DNA from: an uncultured Collinsella sp.
Lineage (GTDB): Bacteria > Actinomycetota > Coriobacteriia > Coriobacteriales > Coriobacteriaceae
Direction: 5' to 3'
Length of the DNA stretch: 12,045 bases
NCBI GenBank assembly: GCA_902470095.1
Contig: CABRFG010000061.1
Location: 1 to 12,045 of the forward strand
Within the stretch, counting starts at the first letter, position 1. Every line of letters begins with the position of its first letter. The notes under the pieces were generated by a model. The model was not told the DNA's origin, ran no database searches, and was given only the letters and a program-made list of their open reading frames with translations. Of this stretch, positions 5,839 through 12,045 are shown piece by piece. Made by a program: the position numbers and the translations under genes.

Positions 5839-6562
5839 AGGCGATGGCTTGGCGCTGAAGCTCGATGAGCTCGGCGATACCCTTGTCGCCCAGGTCAAGC
5901 AGGGCGTTGAGGCGTTTGCGGTCGAAGGGCGCCTGCTCGCCGGTGCCCTGGAGCTCGATCATCTCGCCGGTGTCGGTGGCGACGAGGTTCATGTCGACCT
6001 CGGCGTGACTGTCCTCGGAATAATCGAGGTCAAGCAGCGTATTGCCGTCGACAACGCCCATGGAGATGGCAGCCACCTGGCCGATAAGCGGGATGCGCTC
6101 GATCTTGCCCGCCTCGACCCACATGGCGAGGGCGTCGCGCAGCGCCACCCAGGCGCCGGTGATGCTCGCTGTACGCGTGCCGCCATCGGCCTGAATCACA
6201 TCGCAGTCGACGGTGACGGTGTACTCGCCGAGCGCCTTCATGTTGACGACGGTACGCAGGCTGCGACCGATGAGGCGCTCGATCTCCATGGAGCGGCCCT
6301 TGCGGTTGGCGTGCTCGCGCTTGCAGCGCTTGCCGGTCGACGCCGGCAGCATGGCGTATTCCGCGGTCACCCAGCCGGCCTTAGCTCCCTTTCGCCAGCC
6401 CGGCACGCCCTCCTCGATAGTGGCGGCGCACAGCACGCGCGTGTCACCGAACTCGGCCAAACACGAGCCGTGGGCGTGCTTCATGACGCCACGAGTGAGC
6501 TTGACGGGGCGCAGCTCATTGGCGGCACGGCCGTTGGCGCGGTTGACCTGCATATACTCCAT
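5837..6562 (-). CDS. rph: Ribonuclease PH
   Basis: Phosphorolytic 3'-to-5' exoribonuclease that trims tRNA precursors; it acts as a hexameric ring. The 241-residue product has the normal length. RPVKLTRGVMKHAHGSCL starts at 18. GWVTAEYAMLPAST (63-76) and GRSMEIERLIGRSLR (89-103) follow. CDVIQADGGTRTASITGA (120-137) forms the phosphate and RNA site, and LLDLDYSEDSHAEVDMN (176-192) holds the acidic catalytic residues. I chose the ATG at 6560-6562, 7 nt after AAAGGA; the next in-frame ATG (residue 4) is too far. It follows murI by 55 nt. The neighbourhood murI-rph-rdgB matches the conserved Gram-positive cluster. Confidence 0.97.
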   Translation of the reverse strand: MEYMQVNRANGRAANELRPVKLTRGVMKHAHGSCLAEFGDTRVLCAATIEEGVPGWRKGAKAGWVTAEYAMLPASTGKRCKREHANRKGRSMEIERLIGRSLRTVVNMKALGEYTVTVDCDVIQADGGTRTASITGAWVALRDALAMWVEAGKIERIPLIGQVAAISMGVVDGNTLLDLDYSEDSHAEVDMNLVATDTGEMIELQGTGEQAPFDRKRLNALLDLGDKGIAELIELQRQAIA

Positions 6563-6617
6563 AGAAATATCCTTTCGGCAAAAGGTGAAAGTGAGCCTTT
6601 GGTCGGTGACCTTGTAT

Positions 6618-7502
6618 CTATTTCAGTTCGTCGATATCGATATGCTCAATGCTCTTGAGCGGCTGGCCAAAGATAAAGCTACCCGCCACCGCAAACTCGG
6701 CAATGTTATCGGCCGTCGTGGCAAAACGATGCTGCGGCTCGGCGGCGTCGCCCGCCAGCTGCTCGCGGCGCGTGAGGATATCGGTCAGCTCGCGCGTGGT
6801 CTCCTCGGCGGAGCTCACGACGCGCACCCCAGGCCCCAGCGCATGGCGGATAGGTCCCACCAACAGCGGGAAATGCGTACAGCCGAGCACCACGGTATCG
6901 ATACCGTGGTCGCGCAGCGGCTCAACCGTGGCACCCACCAGCGCACGCACGGCAGGCGTATCGAAGATATCCTCGTTCTCAAGCCACTGTTCCTGCAGAT
7001 GTGCACCCGAGGCAAGCTCGTGTTCGACAACCTCGACAAAGCTCGAGGCAGGACAGCCGTATACATCGACGCCGGCATCTAGATCCTGAATGGCGCGCGT
7101 GTAGGCGCCCGAGCGAATGGTGAGGTTGGTGGCGAGCACGCCCACGCGACGCGAGCGGGTGCTGTTGATTGCTGCACGGGCACCCGGCGCGATCACACCG
7201 ATGACGGGAACGTCGAGCACCTGCTGGGCCAGACGCAAGGCCGCAGCGGTCGCCGTGTTGCAGGCGATGACCATAATCTTGACGTCGTGCTTCGAAAGCC
7301 AACGACCCGCCTGCAACGCAAACGAGCGCACCTCATCCTCGGTACGCGTGCCGTAGGGACAGCGCTTGGTGTCGCCAAAGTAGTAGACGGACTCGTGCGG
7401 CAGCGCCGTCGCGATGGCGCGCGCAACCGTCAGACCGCCCAAACCAGAATCGAACACGCCAATCGGGCGCGTGTCGCCTGCCGAATTCTCGATATCGGAC
7501 AT
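6618..7502 (-). CDS. murI: Glutamate racemase
   Basis: Cofactor-independent racemase converting L-glutamate to the D-glutamate of peptidoglycan. The 294-residue product has IGVFDSGLGGLTV (14-26), the first catalytic cysteine C81 in IACNTATAAAL, and the second, C208, in LGCTHFPLL, so both acid/base residues are present. A somewhat extended C-terminal tail ends in IEHIDIDELK. The ATG at 7500-7502 follows GGTGAGG at an unusually short spacing (2-4 nt). No better start lies near, and only 13 residues precede the first conserved motif. It is 51 nt after the phosphatase gene and upstream of rph, in a probable unit headed by murE. Confidence 0.95.
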   Translation of the reverse strand: MSDIENSAGDTRPIGVFDSGLGGLTVARAIATALPHESVYYFGDTKRCPYGTRTEDEVRSFALQAGRWLSKHDVKIMVIACNTATAAALRLAQQVLDVPVIGVIAPGARAAINSTRSRRVGVLATNLTIRSGAYTRAIQDLDAGVDVYGCPASSFVEVVEHELASGAHLQEQWLENEDIFDTPAVRALVGATVEPLRDHGIDTVVLGCTHFPLLVGPIRHALGPGVRVVSSAEETTRELTDILTRREQLAGDAAEPQHRFATTADNIAEFAVAGSFIFGQPLKSIEHIDIDELK

Positions 7503-7553
7503 TACCTCACCAGTCTCTCTCGAAAAGACATGTCCAAGTGCGGCGGCGGCGCG

Positions 7554-8465
7554 CTACGAACGCGCCGCGACCAGCAGCTCTGCCGTCGCCGCCCAACCGT
7601 CGACAATTTTGCCACGCGTAACGAAAGCGTTCTCGCAAGCAGCCAGGAACTCGGGCGCGCCGGCGCTCGTCAGGCCATTCTCGACCAGGCAGAACGTGCC
7701 CACGTGATCGGCCATGTAGAAGTCGGACTCGGAATCGCCGAGCGCGAGCGTCTCCTCGCGCTCGATCCCTAGGTGCTCGCAGAAGCGCGCAATGGCGACG
7801 CCTTTGTTGAGGCCCGCGGGGTTGATGTTGAATGCGCGACCGTCCTCGACGCGATCGAGCTCGAGCGTCGTCGGCTTGGACAGATGCGTCAGGTGACCGT
7901 TGCAGGCCCACACCAGGCCGCAGCCGGCCTCGTCCAGGATGGCCTGAACCTCATCGTCGGGCACATCGCCGCGCATGCCGACGGTGACCTCACGGTACTT
8001 GTAGCCGGTCGACATGTCGTTGTGATACTCGATCTTGTGCGGCCAGCGGGCGAGGATCTTCTCGCACACGCCGGTCTGCTCGATCACCTGGTGCGGCGTG
8101 AGGCCGCAAGAGGGGTCGTAGGGCATGTCGCCGGTCAGATACTCCCAATCGTTGGCTTTGAGGTCGTACATGACCAGGCCGCCCATCTCGCCGATGTAGG
8201 AGTTGAGACCGAGCACGCGCGCGTCCTCGTGGATCATGGTACGGTTGCGGCCAGAGGTGGGAACCACCTGAATACCAGCGCGAGCGAGCGCCACGACGGC
8301 CTCGACGAGTTTGGTCGAGGGGTTGCCGTCGTTGTCGCGCAGCACGCACGAGCCGGGTGCAAGCATCGTGGCATCCAGGTCGGTAAAGACGTACTTGACC
8401 TTGGCCAAGCGCTCGCGCATCTCGCCCGAAAGCTCAGCGACGGTCGGCAGGGTATTGTGGGACAT
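7554..8465 (-). CDS. HAD-superfamily hydrolase (C2-cap, subclass IIB)
   Basis: A predicted Mg-dependent sugar or organic phosphate phosphatase of 303 residues; the substrate is unknown. HAD motif I is FTDLDAT (27-33), with nucleophile D29 and acid D31; Ala replaces the usual Gly after the second Asp. Motif II is PTSGR (69-73), the motif III lysine is K221 in LNKGVAI, and motif IV is GDSESD (243-248). The residues between 75 and 215 form a large C2-type cap. It resembles the Cof, sucrose-phosphatase and archaeal phosphoglycolate phosphatase group. I chose the ATG at 8463-8465, 5 nt after GGAG; an upstream in-frame ATG (8507) has no ribosome site. It lies between murE and murI, so a link to envelope sugars is possible but unproven. 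Confidence 0.85.
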   Translation of the reverse strand: MSHNTLPTVAELSGEMRERLAKVKYVFTDLDATMLAPGSCVLRDNDGNPSTKLVEAVVALARAGIQVVPTSGRNRTMIHEDARVLGLNSYIGEMGGLVMYDLKANDWEYLTGDMPYDPSCGLTPHQVIEQTGVCEKILARWPHKIEYHNDMSTGYKYREVTVGMRGDVPDDEVQAILDEAGCGLVWACNGHLTHLSKPTTLELDRVEDGRAFNINPAGLNKGVAIARFCEHLGIEREETLALGDSESDFYMADHVGTFCLVENGLTSAGAPEFLAACENAFVTRGKIVDGWAATAELLVAARS

Positions 8466-8530
8466 GGTTACTCCGTTTACGTAGAAGGGTTTGGACTTGG
8501 ACGGCATGTTTTGATTGAGGGAACACGCTT

Positions 8531-8563
8531 ATGGCGACAGCGCACTCAGGGCGCCGCCGCCAT
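8531..8563 (-). other. Strong intergenic hairpin without U-tract, murE to phosphatase
   Basis: A 13-bp stem with a 7-nt loop (CCTGAGT on the minus strand) has arms beginning ATGGCGGCG and ending GTCGCCAT, with only two G-U pairs. It starts 9 nt after the murE stop. No T-run follows, so it is not an intrinsic terminator. It may protect or define the murE mRNA 3' end, mark a processing site, or act on the downstream gene's leader. Confidence 0.6.
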
Positions 8564-8572
8564 CATGGTTCA

Positions 8573-10135
8573 TTAGTCAAACTGGGTAACATCGATCAGG
8601 CGATTGGCCAGCGAAAGGTCGCTCTCGATGGGCACGAACTCGTCGCCCACGTGCATGAGCTCCTCGTCACCCTTTGCCAGCAGCAAGACAATGGTGGGAG
8701 CATCGGGGTTGACGTACTCCTCGCGCGCCGCCTTGAACGCCGCATGCACAGCGGCTTCGCGATCGAGGATAATCTTGTTCGGCGTATCGTCGGGAACATG
8801 TTCGGCAAGCTCGCGACAGACCTTCATCGGGTCCTCGTGAGCCGGGTCCTCATTGGCAAAGATCATCAGGTCGGAATACGGTGCGGCCTCGCGCGGAAGC
8901 TGCTCGCGGCGCTCCTGCGCCTTGCCGCCGGCAGCGCCAAACACCGCAATGACCGGACTAGCGGGAAACGCGCGCTTGACCGACGAGAAAAGCGAGCGGA
9001 ACGAAAGCTGGTTGTGCGCGTAGTCGACGACACAAATCACGCGGCCGTCCTTCGACTCCACGACCTCCATACGGCCCGGCACACGCAGTTTTGAGAGGCC
9101 CTTCTTGATGGCATCGATACCGATGCCGATCTCGCGCGCAGCGGCGATAGCGACCAGCGCGTTCTCCACGTTAAAGTCGCCCGCGATACCCAGCAGGACC
9201 TTCTCCCCCGCCTCGGACTCGTCGGCACACAAGCCATGCAAGTTGAACTCGATGCTAAAGCCGACCATGCGTACGTCGCTCGCCCACAGACTTGCCTCGG
9301 GATGCTCGACGCCAACGGTCACCAAGCGCTCGGCCGTCGACGCTGCCTCTAGCACACGGTCAACCTCTTCGGTGCCTAGATTCACCACGGCGGTCTTTGC
9401 CTGGTCAAAGATCCTGAGTTTGCTCTCAAAATAATCCTCAAACGTGGGGTGTTCGATCGGCGAGATGTGGTCGCGGCCGATGTTGAGGAAGCACGCCACG
9501 TCAAACGGCAGATTCTCGACGCGTTGGTACTTGAGCGCCTGGCTCGAAACCTCCATGACCATGGACTGGCGACCGGACGTGCGGCAGTTGGCGATATGGC
9601 GCCAAACCTCGGGGGCCTCGGGCGTGGTGTTGGTGCTCTCGTAGCACTCGATACCATCGTCGGTACTCACCGAGCCGATCATGCCGCAGGACTCGCCCGA
9701 CGCTTTGATAATCGACTGGAGCATAAAAGCGGCCGTGGTCTTTCCCTTGGTACCGGTGATACCCACGATCTTGACGTCGTGGTCGGGACGGTCGTAGACC
9801 TCCGGCGGCAACAGGGCCATGGCCGTGCGAACGCTATCAACAACCAGCATCGCAGCACCGCTCTCCTGCGCCAGCGGCTCCAGAGACTCGACCAGTGACT
9901 CCTCGCACACAAATGCGACGGCGCCCGCATCGAGCGCCATGCTCAAAAACGCGGGCTTAAAGGCAGCACCTTTGCAGAAGAACACGTCACCTGCCGAGAC
10001 CGCGCGCGAATCAAACGAGCAGCCGGTCACGGCACGCTCGTCAACCTGCTCTGATGCGCGCAGCTCGCCGCACACATCGAGAAGCTTGGCAAGCGTATCG
10101 ACCGTGGTCACGGTCGCGGAATCCGAATGGTGCAT
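8573..10135 (-). CDS. murE: UDP-MurNAc-tripeptide synthetase MurE, probably L-Lys type
   Basis: ATP-dependent ligase adding the third stem residue to UDP-MurNAc-L-Ala-D-Glu. The 520-residue product has the P-loop GITGTKGKTT (125-134), STNTTPEAP (167-175), MEVSSQALKYQRV (194-206), the carbamylated-lysine region ESKLRIF with K239, GDFNVENALVAIA (319-331) and VPGRMEVV (352-359). The C-terminal part differs from the meso-DAP enzyme: DYAHNQLS (371-378) instead of DYAHTPD, FGAAGGKAQERRE (399-411) instead of GCGGDRD, and NEDPAHEDP (428-436) where DAP enzymes have DNPR. From memory these resemble streptococcal L-Lys-adding MurE, so L-Lys (or another diamino acid such as ornithine) is likelier than DAP. 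The ATG follows AAAGGTG at about 5 nt. It has its own promoter after asnB. Confidence 0.93.
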   Translation of the reverse strand: MHHSDSATVTTVDTLAKLLDVCGELRASEQVDERAVTGCSFDSRAVSAGDVFFCKGAAFKPAFLSMALDAGAVAFVCEESLVESLEPLAQESGAAMLVVDSVRTAMALLPPEVYDRPDHDVKIVGITGTKGKTTAAFMLQSIIKASGESCGMIGSVSTDDGIECYESTNTTPEAPEVWRHIANCRTSGRQSMVMEVSSQALKYQRVENLPFDVACFLNIGRDHISPIEHPTFEDYFESKLRIFDQAKTAVVNLGTEEVDRVLEAASTAERLVTVGVEHPEASLWASDVRMVGFSIEFNLHGLCADESEAGEKVLLGIAGDFNVENALVAIAAAREIGIGIDAIKKGLSKLRVPGRMEVVESKDGRVICVVDYAHNQLSFRSLFSSVKRAFPASPVIAVFGAAGGKAQERREQLPREAAPYSDLMIFANEDPAHEDPMKVCRELAEHVPDDTPNKIILDREAAVHAAFKAAREEYVNPDAPTIVLLLAKGDEELMHVGDEFVPIESDLSLANRLIDVTQFD

Positions 10136-10170
10136 CTTTCACCTTTCTCAGCCATTTGGCAGGGACGGTT

Positions 10171-10199
10171 TTTATAGTAACTGAAACGCATCCACGCAA
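10171..10199 (-). promoter_or_regulatory. Promoter of murE
   Basis: TTGCGT (10194-10199) and TATAAA (10171-10176) are exactly 17 nt apart. The -35 overlaps the last Ts of the asnB terminator. Transcription would start near 10164, about 30 nt before the murE ATG. It probably drives murE, the phosphatase gene, murI and perhaps rph onward. Confidence 0.75.
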
Positions 10200-10222
10200 A
10201 AACGGCTCCCGGAGGAGCCGTT
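10198..10222 (-). terminator. Intrinsic terminator of asnB
   Basis: AACGGCTCC/GGAGCCGTT form a 9-bp perfect stem with a TCCG loop, and the minus strand continues TTTTTGCG counting the last stem bases. It lies about 25 nt after the asnB stop and runs directly into the murE promoter. Confidence 0.92.
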
Positions 10223-10247
10223 ACGCGCAGGCGTTCGTAAGCCGAGG

Positions 10248-12045
10248 CTAGGCAGCCTGAACAGAAGGCTGGCCCTCGTCGATAAAGAAGCGCTTGTACC
10301 ACACTAGGAACACGAGCGGCGTATAGATCTTGCGCTGGAAATCGCCCTTGCCCGCAAAGTGCAGATCGAGCAGGTGCATAAGCTCGTCGGTATTGAAGAA
10401 CTCGCTTGCCCACGGCGCGGTGAAGTACTCCTTGACATAGTCGTACCACTTTTGCTCGCGCAGCCAGTAGACAATCGGCACTGGGAAGCCCACCTTGGGA
10501 CGGGTGGCCCACTCATCGGGCAGCGACTTGTTGGCAGCGTGGCGGAGTACCTGTTTGTTGCCGTTCTCGTTGATGCGGTAGCGGTCGGGAATGTGCTCGG
10601 CGAACTCCATGACTTTGCGGTCCAGGAAGGGCACGCGCAGCTCCAGCGAGTGCGCCATGCACATCTTGTCGGCCTTGAGCAGAATGTCGCCCGGGAGCCA
10701 CATGTTCATGTCCAAGTACTGCTTCTTGACCAGCTCGGGCTGACCCTTCACGCGCGCGTAGATGGGTGCAGCGAGCTCAAAGGCGCCGTCGCCGGTGTTG
10801 TACTCGGGCTTGAGCACGCCGTCGACCTCGCGCTCCGGCCATACCAGAGCCTGTCCCAGGAACGACTTCTCGGGAATCTCGGCACCCTTGACTAGGAAGT
10901 TATGTCCCTTGAAGTACGGCATATGCAGCGCCAGGTTACCGAGCGCGCGACGGATGGGCAGCGGCACCATCTTTTTGTACTTGCGCACCGGGACCGTATC
11001 CTCGTAGTAGGCGTAGCCACCAAAGAGTTCGTCGGCGCCTTCGCCCGAAAGTACGACGGTGACGTCCTTGCGGGCCATCTCGGCCAAGAACCACAGCGGC
11101 ACGGAAGACAGGTTGGACTGCGGCTCGTCCATGTGATACTGGATGTCCTCGAGCGCACCGAAGAACTCGTCGGCGGTAATCATCTTGCGGACGTTCTCGA
11201 CGCCGAGCTTATCGGAAAGCTCCTTGGCGTAGTTGGTCTCGTTGAAGTTCTTGTAGTCAAAGCCCACCGAGAAGGTCTTGTCGGGCATGAGGCAAGCGGC
11301 AATATAGCTGGAGTCGACGCCGCCGGAGAGGAACGACGCGACCTTGACGTCGGCGATGCGATGGGCCTCGACACTCTCGTGCACGACCTCGTCCAGCTCA
11401 TCGACATACTCTTCGAACGGCTTCTCGACGGCAGAGTAATCGCAATCCCAGTAGCGCTCGATGTTCATCTTGCCGGTCGGGATATCGACGGTAAAGTAGT
11501 GCGCCGGCGGCAGCTTGTAGACACCCTCGAAGAAGGTCTCCTCGGTTGCCGAATACTGCAGCGTCATGTACGGACGCAGAGCCTTTTTGTTGACCGCCTT
11601 GTGGAAGTGCGGGTAGTCCAGGAAGCTCTTGATCTCGGAACCAAAGAGCACGCCCGGAGCGCCGTCGCCCGCATCGGCCATGGGATAGTAGTAGAGCGGC
11701 TTGATGCCAAAGATGTCGCGGGCGCCAAAAAGCTTGTTCTTCTTTTTGTCCCAGATGACGAAGGCGTACATACCGCGCAGGCGATCGAGAACGGCCTCGC
11801 CCCACTCCTCGTAGCCGTGCAGGAGGCTCTCGGTGTCGGCGCCGCAGTGGAACTTGTAGCCCTTGGCCTCGAGCTCGGAACGGAGTTCTTGGAAGTTGTA
11901 GATCTCGCCGTTGAAGACAATGACGACGCTACCGTCCTCGTTGGCCATGGGTTGGGCGCCAGCCTCGGTCAGGTCGAGGATCGACAAGCGGCGGAAGCCG
12001 AGGGCAACGCGGCCGTCGATAAACTGACCGCCCATGTCGGGACCG
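10248..12045 (-). CDS. asnB: Asparagine synthetase (glutamine-hydrolysing), 5' end outside window
   Basis: Transfers ammonia from glutamine to an ATP-activated carboxylate, classically aspartate. About 598 codons are visible. The reading frame continues off the right edge (the first visible residues read GPDMGG, matching the family's RGPD motif), so the N-terminal catalytic Cys2 is not seen. The glutaminase half includes FNGEIYNF, RDIFGIKPLYYY and FGSEIKSF. The synthetase half has the PP-loop SGGVDSS (about 11307-11327), SVGFDYKNFNE, HMDEPQSN and LSGEGADELFGGY (from about 11051 downward). It ends in TAG at 10248 with a terminator after it, so it is transcriptionally separate from murE. Some members of this family amidate peptidoglycan rather than make asparagine, which sequence alone cannot settle. 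Confidence 0.93.
   Translation of the reverse strand, partial: GPDMGGQFIDGRVALGFRRLSILDLTEAGAQPMANEDGSVVIVFNGEIYNFQELRSELEAKGYKFHCGADTESLLHGYEEWGEAVLDRLRGMYAFVIWDKKKNKLFGARDIFGIKPLYYYPMADAGDGAPGVLFGSEIKSFLDYPHFHKAVNKKALRPYMTLQYSATEETFFEGVYKLPPAHYFTVDIPTGKMNIERYWDCDYSAVEKPFEEYVDELDEVVHESVEAHRIADVKVASFLSGGVDSSYIAACLMPDKTFSVGFDYKNFNETNYAKELSDKLGVENVRKMITADEFFGALEDIQYHMDEPQSNLSSVPLWFLAEMARKDVTVVLSGEGADELFGGYAYYEDTVPVRKYKKMVPLPIRRALGNLALHMPYFKGHNFLVKGAEIPEKSFLGQALVWPEREVDGVLKPEYNTGDGAFELAAPIYARVKGQPELVKKQYLDMNMWLPGDILLKADKMCMAHSLELRVPFLDRKVMEFAEHIPDRYRINENGNKQVLRHAANKSLPDEWATRPKVGFPVPIVYWLREQKWYDYVKEYFTAPWASEFFNTDELMHLLDLHFAGKGDFQRKIYTPLVFLVWYKRFFIDEGQPSVQAA

Noticed and set aside
8466..8507. Upstream ATG of the HAD phosphatase at 8507
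   Set aside because: It lacks a ribosome site, while the ATG at 8465 has GGAG 5 nt before it.

Overview
This 12 kb window looks like chromosomal housekeeping DNA from a high-GC anaerobe of the Coriobacteriia, most likely Collinsella or a close relative. That placement is an inference: the DNA is GC-rich, the gene content is Firmicutes-like (veg next to ispE; murI-rph-rdgB in a row), there is a single-helix TatA, and LysRS carries a C-terminal tRNA-binding domain. No mobile element, CRISPR array or plasmid feature was seen.

Every gene I can support lies on the minus strand, so transcription runs from high to low coordinates. In that order: asnB (enters from beyond the right edge), a terminator, a promoter, murE, a HAD phosphatase, murI, rph, rdgB, dtd, then a promoter and veg-ispE, tRNA-Pro(CGG) with its own terminator, a promoter with a palindromic operator-like site and tatA, a terminator, greA, a terminator-like hairpin in the lysS leader, and lysS. 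About 90 nt of unassigned sequence lie beyond lysS.

The genes fall into functional groups. MurI makes D-glutamate and MurE adds the third stem residue of peptidoglycan. Rph trims tRNA 3' ends, RdgB cleans the nucleotide pool and Dtd removes D-amino acids from tRNA. IspE serves isoprenoid (hence undecaprenyl carrier) synthesis and is translationally coupled to veg. LysRS and GreA serve translation and transcription, and TatA serves export of folded proteins.

The window is mostly ordinary. The points worth a second look are a perfect palindrome (core GTTACGCGGTT) repeated just after the stop codons of lysS and dtd, a terminator-like hairpin packed against the lysS Shine-Dalgarno with possible competing pairings, a perfect inverted repeat inside the tatA promoter, a 13-bp hairpin without a U-tract between murE and the phosphatase gene, a MurE whose signature motifs look like the L-Lys type rather than the meso-DAP type, and the LysRS/tRNA-binding-domain fusion. 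I see no convincing new multi-gene system.
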